In this document: positions 7,493-16,584 of the stretch, piece after piece
How the letters are laid out: every line of letters begins with the position of its first letter
Position numbering within the stretch: the stretch's first letter is position 1
Origin: Hyphococcus sp.
GTDB taxonomy: Bacteria; Pseudomonadota; Alphaproteobacteria; Caulobacterales; Parvularculaceae
Length of the DNA: 64,000 bases
Assembly: GCA_021776245.1 (NCBI GenBank)
Contig: JAJFGF010000047.1
Location: 62,001 to 126,000 of the forward strand
Direction of reading: 5' to 3'
Notes under the pieces: generated by a model
Told to the model about the DNA's origin: nothing
The model's database searches: none
What the model saw: the letters and a program-made list of their open reading frames with translations, nothing else
Position numbers and translations under genes: made by a program

Positions 7493-10020
7493 AGTCGCTC
7501 TCATTGAAAATTGCCTTGCGCGAACTTGCCGGCGGTTTTAACGGCTTTCGCGTCTATCTTGCATGTCTTTGCCTTGGCGCTTTTGCGATTGCCGCAACGG
7601 GATCGGTGACGACAAGTTTCAATCGCGGCCTTGCCGCCGAACAACGCACGCTTCTCGGCGGCGATATCGCGTTCACTGTGGTCCAGAGGCGGGCGACGCC
7701 TGACGAACGGCGCTGGATGGAGACACGCGGCGCAATCTCGGAAAATGTAACGCTCAATGTCATGGGTGACGCCGGCGGCGTCAGACGTCAGGTCGATCTG
7801 CGCGCGGTCGATAATGCCCACCCGTTAATCGGCGCGCCGGAACTTTCAGGCGGAATCGACACTCTTTCAAAAGCGCTTGCCTTTCAGGACGGCGCGTGGG
7901 GCGCCGCCGTCAGCGCCACCACACTAGAACAGTTTGACCTCGAGATTGGCGACAAGATCCGCCTCGGCCCCGTTGATTTTGAAATCCGCACCCGGCTCGA
8001 TCGCGAGTCTGACGGTCTCGGCGCAGCCGGCGCTTTCGGGCCCGCCGCGACGGTCAGTCTTGGCGCCTTGATCGAAGCCGGGCGGCTGACCAATGGCCAG
8101 TTGTTTCGCGCTTCCTATCGTATGCTCCCGGCATCGGCGTCACTGGCTGATCTCGACGCAATTGCAGCAGACGCGGAAGCTGCGTGGAGCGAAAATGGCC
8201 TTCGCGTGCGCCGCCAGGAAGACGCCGTTGACGGGCTGCAAAATCTGCTCGCGATGCTCAACAGCTTTTTGTCGGTCATTGGCGTTGCAGCGCTGGTCGC
8301 CGGCGGCGTCGGCGTCGCGCAAGCGACATCGGCGTTTCTTTCAACACGCGTTCAATCGATTGCGGCCTTTAAAGCGCTGGGCGCAAATATCGGCTTGATC
8401 CGATCGGCCTATGCACTGCAACTTGGCGCACTCGCAGCCCTCGGCGCGCTGATCGGCGTCGCGCTTGGCGCAGCGGCGCCGTTTGCGCTCTTTGCAGTTG
8501 CCGGCGACCGCATCCCGTTGCCGCAAATATTGAGTCTTTATCCCGCGCCGCTGGTGCAAGCTTTTGCGCTCAGTCTTATCGCCGCAGCCCTGTTTGCGTT
8601 GCCCGCCTTTGGACGCGCCAGCGCGACTTCACCCGCGGCCTTGTTCCGTAGCCTGACGGAGGTGACAAAACCTCCTGTCCCGAGACTGGAGCGCGCGTTA
8701 ACCGCCGTCGCCGCTGTCGCGCTGGTCGCCATCGCTGCTGCAACCAGTCCCCGCCCCTTAGTTACGTTAATGCTGCTCGGCGGCGCTGGCGGCGCCTATC
8801 TCGTGTTGATAGGCGCCGCCTGGCTCATCCGCCGCGCCGCGCGACATATCTCTCCCAAACTGCAAGGGCTGCGCCGCATTGCGATGGCAAATCTTGGCGG
8901 CCCCGGATCGCTGGCGCCAACGATTGCGCCGGCGCTCGGGCTTGGCCTCGCACTCCTGACGCTTGTCGCGTCGGTTCAAGACAATTTATTGCGGCAGGTG
9001 CGGGAAACCGCGCCGGCAAATATTCCTTCCCTCGTGTTTTCGCAAATTCCTGGCGATGCGTTTGAAGTCTTTGACGAAATTCTTGTGCGCGAAGGCATAG
9101 ATATCACCGACCCGGATATCTATCGCCGTGCGCCGCAAATGATCGGACGCGTCATCAGCCTCAAGGGCAAACCACTGGTCGAAGAAGATGTCGCCGAATC
9201 TGAACGCTGGGTCGTGGACGGCGAAATCGGCCTGACCTATATCGCCGCAAAACCACCCGTAGCGGAATTAAGCGAAGGCGACTGGTGGCCGGAAGACTAT
9301 GATGGGCCGCTGCTTGTTTCGGTGGAACATGACGCAGCAAAGGGCCTTGGTCTTGGCGTCGGCGACGCCATTGGCTTTAGAATATTTGGCCGCGAGATCG
9401 AGGCGAAGGTCGCGTCCCTGCGCCGCGTCGATTGGGGCGGCTTCGGCGCCAACACAGCCTTTATTTTGTCGCCGGGCATGCTTGATGCGGCGAACCCTCC
9501 GCATTTCGCCGTCGCGAAAGCGAACGCTGCGAGCGAACGCGCGATCATCAAAACGCTTGGCGAAATCCTGCCCGATGTGGTGGTTTTTCAGACGCGTACA
9601 TTTCTTGCGGTCGCCGCACGCCTCCTTGGCAATATTGCCATCGCCGTCAATGCGGCGTCCGGCATTGTCACCGCCGCAGGGCTGCTGGTTTTAATCGGCG
9701 CCTTTGCCGCGATGACCCATAAACGCCGCAGCGAGGCAGCGCTTTTAAAAACCTTTGGCGCGTCAAAAAATGAAATCCTCGCGCTTTACGCCAGCGAATT
9801 TGCTGTCGCCGGCGCGGCCGCTGCATTTCTCGGCGGGGTGATGGGCGTCGGCGCCGCCTATCCCGTTGTCATCAATGTCTTCGAAGCCCAATGGCATTTT
9901 CCATGGACGACGATATTGAGTATTTCGGCTATTGCGATCTTCGCAGCCGCAATCGGCGGCGCGATCACCGGCGCCGGCGCCCTGGCGCAATCGCCCGCGC
10001 AGGTTTTAAGGGCGCGCTAG
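7489..10020 (+). CDS. ybbP: FtsX-family ABC permease (YbbP-like)
   Basis: Large inner-membrane permease (843 aa) with two FtsX-type transmembrane modules. An N-terminal helix (GFRVYLACLCLGAFAIAATGS) is followed by a periplasmic region, a first helix group with the typical AFKALGANIGLIRSAY loop (about residues 290-305), more helices, a second periplasmic domain (about residues 500-700), and a C-terminal FtsX module with the matching KRRSEAALLKTFGASKNEIL loop. This ten-helix duplicated architecture is that of YbbP/LolE-like proteins rather than MacB. It pairs with the ATPase it overlaps. It converges on fabH with only 37 bases between them. Confidence 0.9.
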   Translation: MKSLSLKIALRELAGGFNGFRVYLACLCLGAFAIAATGSVTTSFNRGLAAEQRTLLGGDIAFTVVQRRATPDERRWMETRGAISENVTLNVMGDAGGVRRQVDLRAVDNAHPLIGAPELSGGIDTLSKALAFQDGAWGAAVSATTLEQFDLEIGDKIRLGPVDFEIRTRLDRESDGLGAAGAFGPAATVSLGALIEAGRLTNGQLFRASYRMLPASASLADLDAIAADAEAAWSENGLRVRRQEDAVDGLQNLLAMLNSFLSVIGVAALVAGGVGVAQATSAFLSTRVQSIAAFKALGANIGLIRSAYALQLGALAALGALIGVALGAAAPFALFAVAGDRIPLPQILSLYPAPLVQAFALSLIAAALFALPAFGRASATSPAALFRSLTEVTKPPVPRLERALTAVAAVALVAIAAATSPRPLVTLMLLGGAGGAYLVLIGAAWLIRRAARHISPKLQGLRRIAMANLGGPGSLAPTIAPALGLGLALLTLVASVQDNLLRQVRETAPANIPSLVFSQIPGDAFEVFDEILVREGIDITDPDIYRRAPQMIGRVISLKGKPLVEEDVAESERWVVDGEIGLTYIAAKPPVAELSEGDWWPEDYDGPLLVSVEHDAAKGLGLGVGDAIGFRIFGREIEAKVASLRRVDWGGFGANTAFILSPGMLDAANPPHFAVAKANAASERAIIKTLGEILPDVVVFQTRTFLAVAARLLGNIAIAVNAASGIVTAAGLLVLIGAFAAMTHKRRSEAALLKTFGASKNEILALYASEFAVAGAAAAFLGGVMGVGAAYPVVINVFEAQWHFPWTTILSISAIAIFAAAIGGAITGAGALAQSPAQVLRAR

Positions 10021-10057
10021 ACGCATTTGGCCGCGAAACCGAAGAGGCAACTGGAGC

Positions 10058-11035
10058 CTAATACCTGACCAGCGCCGAGCCCCAGGCGAGACCGCCGCCA
10101 AGGGCGGCAAAGACCAGCAATTGGTCGCGCTGGATGCGTCCGTCATTAATGCCCGCTTCAAGGGCGAGCGGGATTGACGCCGACGATGTGTTTGCATGCT
10201 TGTCGATGGTGACGACGACCTTGCTTTCATCGAGCTCGAGTTTTTTGGCGCAGGACTGGATGATGCGAATATTGGCCTGATGGGGCACAAACCAGTCGAT
10301 CTCATGGCGGCTGATTTTCGCGCGTTCGGTGACTTCAAAAACCGCGTCAGAAATTTCCTGAACCGCGTTTCTGAAAACTTCCTTGCCGTTCATGCGCACC
10401 TTGCCCACGGTGCCGGTCGAGGACGGGCCGCCATCGGCGTAGAGATGTTCTGCAAGATTGCCGTCCGCAGCCAGATAGGTGGCCAACACGCCGCGAGGCC
10501 TGCGCGCAGTGCGCGGCGGCTCGCCGCTGAGGACAACGGCGCCGGCGCCGTCGCCGAACAAAACGCAGGTTGCGCGGTCTTCCCAGTCGAGAAAACAGGA
10601 CAGCGTTTCAGCGCCGATGATCAGCGCGTGTTTGACCTGGCCGGTAGAAATGAAATTATGCGCAATATTGAGACCATAGATAAATCCCGCGCAAGCCGCT
10701 GACACGTCGAATGCAATGCCGGTTGGAACGCCGAGTTTTTTCTGGACGTAAACGGCAGTTGACGGAAACGTGTTATCAGGCGTCACGGTGGCGACAATAA
10801 TCAGGCCGATGTCACGCGGCTTTAATCCCGCTTTGTCGAGCGCCTTCCAGGCGGCGTTGGTCGCAAGGTCAGAGGTCACTTCGCCGTCGGCCACAAAATG
10901 ACGCTGGCCGATGCCGCTGCGTGAGCGGATCCATTCATCGGTCGTATCGACTTTCTTGGCGAGATCGTGATTGGTGACGACGCGCTCCGGCAAATAACCG
11001 CCGACGCCGGAAATTACGCACTCGATATCTGTCAT
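10058..11035 (-). CDS. fabH: 3-oxoacyl-ACP synthase III (FabH)
   Basis: Condenses acetyl-CoA (or another acyl-CoA) with malonyl-ACP to start fatty acid synthesis. Length 325 aa is standard. The catalytic triad is visible: Cys115 in DVSAACAGF, His252 in WFVPHQANIRI and Asn282 in KHANTSSASIP; the GDGAGAVVL and C-terminal GGGLAWGSALVRY motifs also fit. It is not in the common plsX-fabH-ihfA context: upstream on the same strand are the TSUP and dusA genes, about 100 bases away. It may be the housekeeping copy or a second KAS III; this cannot be decided from the window. Confidence 0.93.
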   Translation of the reverse strand: MTDIECVISGVGGYLPERVVTNHDLAKKVDTTDEWIRSRSGIGQRHFVADGEVTSDLATNAAWKALDKAGLKPRDIGLIIVATVTPDNTFPSTAVYVQKKLGVPTGIAFDVSAACAGFIYGLNIAHNFISTGQVKHALIIGAETLSCFLDWEDRATCVLFGDGAGAVVLSGEPPRTARRPRGVLATYLAADGNLAEHLYADGGPSSTGTVGKVRMNGKEVFRNAVQEISDAVFEVTERAKISRHEIDWFVPHQANIRIIQSCAKKLELDESKVVVTIDKHANTSSASIPLALEAGINDGRIQRDQLLVFAALGGGLAWGSALVRY

Positions 11036-11138
11036 TACGCCTGCCCGCCAGCCTTATTACGATCAATCCCGCCAGAACCACTGACTGTTGCATTGTTTTT
11101 TGTGCATTGCACCTAAAAATCCGGACGGTTTTGACGCA

Positions 11139-11972
11139 TCAGGCGGCAAAAACATCCATGACGAGGCCAATTGCAGCGATCAGGACATATGCGCCGAACA
11201 GTTTGGACAAGATTTCTCCTCTCACCCGGTGTGCCGTCAGCGCGCCCAGAGGTGCGGCAATTCCCGCCATCAGCGCCATGGCGGCAAATGCCGGCGCGTT
11301 GAAATAGCCGAGCGAGCCCGGCGGCAGCGCCAAGTCTGCGCGTCCCGCAAGGATGAAACCGATGACGCCGGGCCCGGCCACGGCGACGCCAAAGCCAGCT
11401 GAGGTGGCGATCGCCTGATGGATCGCGCGGCCGGACGCCGTCATGACGAGGACGCCAACGGCGCCGCCGCCCAGCCCCATCAGGCTTGAGAAAAAGCCGG
11501 TGCCGAGACCGACCGGAATTTTCACATTGCCATGCAGCAGATGATGAGAAGTCCCTGATTTCTTTTTGCCGCCGCCGGCGAGCCGACGCCAGGCAATATA
11601 AAGGGCGCCGCCGGCAAAAACGATCGTTAACAATTCAACCGGCGCCCATTTGGCGACGAGCCCGCCGCCGCCGGCGCCCAGAGCGATCCACGGAGCCCAG
11701 GCGCGCAGAATCTCGCCGTCTACATGGCCGGCGCGATGATGGGTCATCAGGGCGCGGATCGATGTGACGATGATGACGCCGAGCGAAGTGCCGATGGCTG
11801 TTTTGAAGCTTTGCGCTTCATCGACGCCAATTGCTGTAAAGACCGCATAGAGCGCCGGCACGGTAATGATCCCGCCGCCAATGCCAAAAAGGCCGCCGGC
11901 AAATCCCGCGGCAAACCCTGCGGCCAGCACGCCGGCAATCAACAAAGGATTGGATGTTATGAATTCGATCAT
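11139..11972 (-). CDS. TSUP-family (TauE/SafE) anion exporter
   Basis: Membrane protein of 277 aa with about eight helices in two related halves. The hallmark GFAAGFAGGLFGIGGGIITVPAL occurs in the first half and GTGFFSSLMGLGGGAVGVLVM in the second. Family members export sulfite, sulfoacetate or related anions, but the substrate here is unknown. It starts 8 bases after the dusA stop on the same strand, so the two are probably co-transcribed. A second, more distant TSUP gene is at 50865-51626. Confidence 0.88.
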   Translation of the reverse strand: MIEFITSNPLLIAGVLAAGFAAGFAGGLFGIGGGIITVPALYAVFTAIGVDEAQSFKTAIGTSLGVIIVTSIRALMTHHRAGHVDGEILRAWAPWIALGAGGGGLVAKWAPVELLTIVFAGGALYIAWRRLAGGGKKKSGTSHHLLHGNVKIPVGLGTGFFSSLMGLGGGAVGVLVMTASGRAIHQAIATSAGFGVAVAGPGVIGFILAGRADLALPPGSLGYFNAPAFAAMALMAGIAAPLGALTAHRVRGEILSKLFGAYVLIAAIGLVMDVFAA

Positions 11973-11979
11973 GGGCGCA

Positions 11980-12960
11980 TCATGGGAGCGCCGCCGCCGG
12001 CGTCATATGATCCAGCGCATGATCGAGCAAATCATCGCGCGCAGCGCCCGCATTTTCCGACAGGAAACGCCGCCAGCGCCGGGCGCCTGGCGCGCCATGA
12101 TAAAGACCGATCATATGCCGCGTGATCGAATGCGGGCGAACGCCATGAGCGAATTGTTCTTTCAGATAGGCCGACATTTCCAAGGCAACGCTTTCGCGTG
12201 ACGGCGGCGCCGTTTCATCGCCGAAAATCTCCCTGTCCACATTGGCCAGCATATAGGGCTCGCCATAGGCGGCGCGGCCAAGCATGACACCGTCAAAACG
12301 CTCGAGCACTTGCGATGCTTCGCCGAGGGATGAAACGCCGCCATTGAGAATGATCGTAAGATCAGGCCGTTCGCGTTTCAGCCGCGCAACAAGATCATAA
12401 TCGAGCGGCGGAACGGTCCGGTTTTCTTTCGGCGACAGACCATCAAGCCAAGCCATGCGCGCATGGACGATGAAAATTTCACAACCAGCCTCCGCAACCA
12501 CATCTGTGAATTCAAAAAGACTGACTTTCGGGTCCTGATCGTCAACGCCGATGCGGCATTTGACCGTCACCGGAATTGCGACAGCATCGCGCATTGCTGC
12601 AACGCCCTGCGCCACCAGTGCAGGGCTTTTCATCAGACAGGCGCCAAAGGCGCCGGACTGCACCCGGTCCGATGGGCAACCGACATTCAGGGTGATTTCG
12701 TCATAGCCAAACTCCGCGCCGATGCGCGCCGCCTCAGCGAGCCTTGCCGGGTTGCTGCCGCCAAGTTGCAGGGCAACGGCGTGCTCGCTCGGATCAAAGC
12801 CGAGCAGATATTCCCGGTCGCCATTGATGATCGCCTCAGCGGTAATCATTTCTGTATAAAGCCGCGCGCGTTTCGTCATCAGCCGGTGAAAATACCGGCA
12901 ATGGCGATCGGTGCCGTCCATCATCGGCGCGACGCAGAATCTGTGTGACGCGTTGCTCAT
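11980..12960 (-). CDS. dusA: tRNA-dihydrouridine synthase A
   Basis: FMN- and NADPH-dependent reduction of uridine 20/20a in tRNA D-loops. Motifs: FCVAPMMDGTDRHCRYF at the N-terminus, VALQLGGSNP, the catalytic-cysteine segment NVGCPSDRVQSGAFGACLM, VKCRIGVDD, FIVHARMAWLDGLSPKENR and NGGVSS, all in the order expected of DusA. The ATG at 12960 places the first motif about eight residues in, as in relatives; an in-frame GTG at 13005 has a better AAGGA but adds 15 unmatched residues, so the start is not certain. Head of a dusA-TSUP(-fabH) minus-strand group. Confidence 0.92.
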   Translation of the reverse strand: MSNASHRFCVAPMMDGTDRHCRYFHRLMTKRARLYTEMITAEAIINGDREYLLGFDPSEHAVALQLGGSNPARLAEAARIGAEFGYDEITLNVGCPSDRVQSGAFGACLMKSPALVAQGVAAMRDAVAIPVTVKCRIGVDDQDPKVSLFEFTDVVAEAGCEIFIVHARMAWLDGLSPKENRTVPPLDYDLVARLKRERPDLTIILNGGVSSLGEASQVLERFDGVMLGRAAYGEPYMLANVDREIFGDETAPPSRESVALEMSAYLKEQFAHGVRPHSITRHMIGLYHGAPGARRWRRFLSENAGAARDDLLDHALDHMTPAAALP

Positions 12961-13681
12961 CGCTTCAGAAGCATCGGCACAAAACAAGAGCAGGGGCCGT
13001 TGCACATATCCTTCGCAATTTGTCCCGCAATTTTATTCTCCAACCGCCCAGATTCTCGAGCCGCTCACTGCGAATGCAATGGCCGAAGCGTTTTAGTATC
13101 CTATAAAGTCTGTACATACACGACACATAATCAGTTATAATTTTTGGCCAGGTTTCAACCCGCACCGCTGCGAGAAAAAAACGCCGTGAAAACCAACGGC
13201 GCGCTGGATCCTGGTTCGTTAATGATCGGCGATCAGGCAATGAGTTTCGCTTTAAGCCCTTGTTTTAGAAGCCACAAGAGGAATTTTGGGAAATTACGCC
13301 GAACCCTGCTTTCCGATCCAAGCGCACGCGACAACCGCAATCATTCGGAATATCGGCAAAAATTACCCGGGAATTTGACAGGGTTGATGCAGCTAAACCG
13401 GTCAGTGTTACAAAACACTGTGCATTTGCCGCTCGGGATTCAGCAATACACTTTTGCTATTTAGTAGAAACGACCTCGACAAAATATCGAAGTTGGTCAA
13501 TATTTTTGGTCGCGCAACCTTCGGCGATTTTTGCCTGCTGAATTACAAGAGCAATTCTCGCCGCAACGCATCTGGAATATTTGTTTTTGAGTTTTGCGCC
13601 TGGTGGTAACCGCGTGGAGGACTGGAACAACGGTATTTGTGGCGGGGCTCTGGCAAATACGCCAAGCTTGGAAAGAATACT
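12961..13681. other. Long intergenic region between dusA and the SARP regulator
   Basis: About 700 bases separate the divergent dusA and the regulator gene. An open frame at 13144-13464 has no recognisable product or good start and is not called. The region is AT-richer than its surroundings and contains one perfect palindrome, described separately. It probably holds the promoters of both genes. Confidence 0.5.
13403..13420. promoter_or_regulatory. Perfect palindrome upstream of the SARP regulator
   Basis: CAGTGTT (13403-13409), spacer ACAA, AACACTG (13414-13420): a 7+4+7 inverted repeat about 260 bases before the regulator start. Its size and symmetry fit a dimeric repressor or activator site. 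No binding protein can be named. Confidence 0.35.
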
Positions 13682-14569
13682 TTGGGGGAGAAAGCATATA
13701 TCAAGATGCTGGGGCCGCCGCAGGTCGCAAACGCCGCCGCGCGCCCGGTAGCATTTCCGACTCAACGGTCGCGAAACCTTCTATTTATTCTGATTTTGGA
13801 GCATGGGCGCGCTATGTCGCGCGAAAAGATCTTCGAGCAATTGTGGTCCAACAATACGCCCGCCCAGCCTAAACGCGCCTTCAACAGCGAGCTTTGGCGC
13901 TTGCGAAAAACGCTCGCTTCCGCAGGACTGGACGGACAAAAACTGGTCGTCAGCGATGCGGAAACTGTCGCCTTCAAAACAGACCTAAATGTCGATATTG
14001 ATCTCTATTTGTTCGATCAGGCGGCTGCAAAGGCGATTAACGGCAGTGACAACGCCCAGACAACAACCAGGGAAATTGAGCGTCTTTACCAAGGCGAACT
14101 TCTGGCCGGCATCTATGACGATTGGTGCCTGACCTTTCGCGAAACCTATCGCGGCTATTTTCTTGAGGCGATGGAAAACCTTTTGACGGCGCAAATCAAC
14201 AACCGCTGCTGGCGAGACGCCATTCGCATTGGCCGCCGAATCGTCAAAGAAGATCCACTATTGGAACATGTGCACCGCGAGATCATGCGCAGCTACGCAC
14301 ATCTCGGTGAACGCGCCGCGGCAATCCGCCAATATGAGGATTTGTGCGCGAGGCTCGATAAAGAATTGGGGGTTGCGCCGTCATCAGAGTCAGCAGCGCT
14401 GCGCGACGCTATCATATCGGACGAAAAACCGGATTTCAGCCAGCTAAAATTGCGCAGCAAGACCCTCGACGAACTCAAGACCCATATATCCGACATCTCT
14501 GCAGCTTTGCGGGATGCAGAAAACGCGCTTGAGCGCCTGAGCGACTCGCTCAGCCAGACCGCTGAATAG
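13682..14569 (+). CDS. SARP/BTAD-type transcriptional regulator
   Basis: N-terminal OmpR-like winged helix (around GRAMSREKIFEQLWSN and PKRAFNSELWRLRKTL) followed by a bacterial transcriptional activator domain of TPR-like helices (WCLTFRETYRGYFLEAMENLL, WRDAIRIGRRIVKEDPLLEHV, GERAAAIRQYEDLCARLDKELG). There is no NB-ARC or kinase domain, so it is a short SARP, plus a C-terminal helical tail of about 45 residues (TLDELKTHISDISAALRDAE) that could be a coiled coil. The start is uncertain: TTG 13682 has GGAAAG at a good distance, but TTG 13637 and ATG 13706 are possible. It directly precedes seven plus-strand genes and is the likely regulator of that operon. Confidence 0.82.
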   Translation: MGEKAYIKMLGPPQVANAAARPVAFPTQRSRNLLFILILEHGRAMSREKIFEQLWSNNTPAQPKRAFNSELWRLRKTLASAGLDGQKLVVSDAETVAFKTDLNVDIDLYLFDQAAAKAINGSDNAQTTTREIERLYQGELLAGIYDDWCLTFRETYRGYFLEAMENLLTAQINNRCWRDAIRIGRRIVKEDPLLEHVHREIMRSYAHLGERAAAIRQYEDLCARLDKELGVAPSSESAALRDAIISDEKPDFSQLKLRSKTLDELKTHISDISAALRDAENALERLSDSLSQTAE

Positions 14570-14668
14570 TCGAGGCTGCGCGCGTCAAACAAACCAAATG
14601 ACGAGTCACGAAATGCGCCGGAAATCATGGCCCCGCTTCCGCGCAACGTCCATTTGATATCATCTTGA

Positions 14669-14721
14669 GACCGGTCTGCGTCCGTCCTGTGACCGGCGTC
14701 CGTCACAATGACGGCAATGAC
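14669..14721 (+). promoter_or_regulatory. Direct repeats before the seven-gene operon, possible SARP operator
   Basis: GACCGG occurs at 14669-14674 and 14691-14696, exactly 22 bases apart, each followed by CGTCCGTC (14679-14686 and 14697-14704). Two copies of CAATGACN follow at 14706 and 14714. SARP regulators characteristically bind short direct repeats spaced by helical turns in front of target promoters, so this tract, lying between the regulator and the first operon gene, is a reasonable operator. The promoter itself is not clear. Confidence 0.4.
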
Positions 14722-14744
14722 CAGAAAAACCGGGAGATATTTTA

Positions 14745-14996
14745 GTGACAACTGCGCAGCGCCGCGCAACGTCCGCTCGATTCATTCTCACCTACCGACG
14801 CGAAAAACCGGATGTTCCGACAGGCGACGCAGAATGGCGCGGTTGGGTGGCGCGCGTACCGGATGCAGACGAGACCCGCACGACCGGCGAACCAAATCAG
14901 AAATGGTTCGGCTCACTGGCGCAATTGCCTGAAATAATACGCGGAATGTTGGGCGAAGAAGATCAAGGACCGAACCGCAAAAAAGAATTGAGATGA
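14745..14996 (+). CDS. Small uncharacterised protein, first gene of the SARP-linked operon
   Basis: An 83-residue protein starting at GTG 14745 with GGGAGAT upstream. It has no signal peptide or membrane segment. Visible features are FILTYRREKPDVP, WRGWVARVP and KWFGSLAQLPEIIRGML, a pattern of beta strands ending in an amphipathic helix that resembles small single-domain proteins rather than a leader peptide. Its stop overlaps the next start (ATGA at 14993-14996), so it is translationally coupled to the operon. Function unknown. Confidence 0.65.
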   Translation: MTTAQRRATSARFILTYRREKPDVPTGDAEWRGWVARVPDADETRTTGEPNQKWFGSLAQLPEIIRGMLGEEDQGPNRKKELR

Positions 14997-16069
14997 AGCT
15001 TTTACCGACAGGACTGGAGCGCATAGCGATGAGCGAATTTTCAATTGGACAAGATACGCTGCAGACGCAGTCCGTTTTCCCACGGCTCCGCCGTTCCAAT
15101 TCTACATTTAGTGAAGCTGCTCAGACCGAAACAAGTTGTCAATGCTTTGCCGAAGATTTGGATGCGGAAACGTTTTATGATGAAAATTTCGAAGACGAGG
15201 ATTATGAGGATTTCGAAGACGACGAAGGTTTTGATGACGGTGAATTAATCGAAGCCTATCCGAGTGACGAAGAGGATTATGAACTCTATGACGATGTAGA
15301 CAAAGACCTGTATGAAACGCTCCTTGCCGAAGCTGCCGCACTGTCGGACATGCCCGAGGAACTCAAACAATTTCCGGAATGGCGCGAAGCCTATGCCGAT
15401 GGAATCACCTATCAGGACGCCGTTCGCATGGCGATGGGGCCGGAGTATGCGTCGCTAACCGATCAGGAGGCTGAAGAAATACTTCACGAGGCTGTGTCCG
15501 GCATGTCGCCGGAAGAAGCGGAAGGCTTTTTCAAATCGCTGGGCGGTTTTGTGAAAAAGCTTGCGCCGAAAATCCTGCCTTTGGCTGGCGGCGCCCTGGG
15601 TACGCTCATTCCAGTTCCCGGCGTCGGGACGGCGCTGGGCGCCGCCTTGGGCGGACTTGCGGGCAAAGCCATTTCCGGCGCCGGGCGACGCCGGCGCCCG
15701 CGCCGCGCCCGACATTTTCGCGCTCAACGACAAGGGCGTCGCCGGCCAAGGGCGCGTCGCAGCGGCTCAACGCAGATGCGCACTGAGTTAATGCGCCTTC
15801 TGCAAAACCCACAGCTTTTACAATCGCTCACCGGCTCGCTGTTGGGAGGACGCGGCGCAGTGAGGATCGGAGACAGCCTGCAAGAAGTCAATCTCGGCGC
15901 ATTCCTGGAGACCCTCCAATACTACGCCCAGGAAGCGGCCGCTGAAGCGCATGCTGAAATGGTCGGCGAAACAACGCTGCACGACACCGACCTCGACGAC
16001 AACATCATGGATTCTTCTGCTCGGGCCGAAACACTGATGGACATGCTCGACCAGGCATCCGCGTATTGA
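14993..16069 (+). CDS. Acidic protein with glycine-zipper segment
   Basis: A 358-aa protein with no recognised family. Layout: N-terminal 50 residues; a very acidic block at about 54-108 (FEDEDYEDFEDDEGFDDGE); a helical region around EEAEGFFKSLGGFVKKLAP; a hydrophobic glycine-zipper at 195-231 (GGALGTLIPVPGVGTALGA, then ALGGLAGKAISG); an arginine block at 232-257; and a C-terminal helical region. Glycine zippers of this kind occur in membrane-inserting or oligomerising proteins. The start at 14993 overlaps the previous stop; ATG 15029 is an alternative. The next gene overlaps its stop. No signal peptide, so any export would be non-classical. Confidence 0.75.
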   Translation: MKLLPTGLERIAMSEFSIGQDTLQTQSVFPRLRRSNSTFSEAAQTETSCQCFAEDLDAETFYDENFEDEDYEDFEDDEGFDDGELIEAYPSDEEDYELYDDVDKDLYETLLAEAAALSDMPEELKQFPEWREAYADGITYQDAVRMAMGPEYASLTDQEAEEILHEAVSGMSPEEAEGFFKSLGGFVKKLAPKILPLAGGALGTLIPVPGVGTALGAALGGLAGKAISGAGRRRRPRRARHFRAQRQGRRRPRARRSGSTQMRTELMRLLQNPQLLQSLTGSLLGGRGAVRIGDSLQEVNLGAFLETLQYYAQEAAAEAHAEMVGETTLHDTDLDDNIMDSSARAETLMDMLDQASAY

Positions 16070-16095
16070 AAGAAGGAAACAAAGGAAAAGCGTTC

Positions 16096-16584
16096 GTGAC
16101 CGCATCGACAGAAACCGACACGACGGCCCTGCTATCGCAATTTGCCGGTGATCCGCGGGCAGCGCAACTGGCCCAGCTGATGACCGCGCTGAACGGCGGC
16201 GACCGCGCAACTGATAATGCGGACATCAAGCGCCAATATAAAAAAACGCTGGAGCGTTTCAAGTCGATTGTAAAAGACTTTAAGCGCGAGAACAGGCGGC
16301 TTCGAGAAGTCAACAACGGTCTACTTGCCCACAGCGAGCTGTTGGCTGGCGCCGTCGGCGCATGCCCGGAATGCTGGGGCGAAGATCGGGCTTGCGAATT
16401 TTGCGAGGGCGATGGGGGTCCTGGCGCATTTTTTCCGGAAAATGAGTCCTTTGAGGAATTCGTAAAACCCGTTCTTCGGATGGTTCGCGAAAACATGAGC
16501 CGAAAACGTCAAAAGCAAAACACTGAAACGACAATGACTTCTACAACTCAACCGCCGGCAGAATATGAGGAGCAAAAACCATGA
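16096..16584 (+). CDS. Coiled-coil protein with paired CxxC zinc knuckle
   Basis: A 162-aa protein of unknown family. Residues about 43-75 (IKRQYKKTLERFKSIVKDF onwards) form a charged helix likely to coil; then come Cys90, Cys93, Cys100 and Cys103 in CPECWGEDRACEFCEGDGG, two CxxC knuckles with glycines that resemble half of a DnaJ-type zinc finger and probably bind one zinc. A basic then proline/glutamate-rich tail follows. GTG 16096 is preferred because AAAGGA lies about ten bases upstream; a TTG at 16066 overlapping the previous stop would add ten residues. Its stop overlaps the next gene (ATGA). A structural or chaperone-like role is possible but unproven. Confidence 0.7.
   Translation: MTASTETDTTALLSQFAGDPRAAQLAQLMTALNGGDRATDNADIKRQYKKTLERFKSIVKDFKRENRRLREVNNGLLAHSELLAGAVGACPECWGEDRACEFCEGDGGPGAFFPENESFEEFVKPVLRMVRENMSRKRQKQNTETTMTSTTQPPAEYEEQKP

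Noticed and set aside
13144-13464. 106-codon plus-strand frame between dusA and the SARP gene
   Set aside because: No ribosome site, no domain, and composition unlike neighbouring genes; treated as non-coding regulatory DNA.
15684-15760. Possible frameshift in the 358-aa protein, because an alternative frame reads APDIFALNDKGVAGQG
   Set aside because: The arginine-rich reading fits the charge pattern of the sister protein at 16581-17363 and the frame continues normally on both sides, so no frameshift is called, though it was considered.
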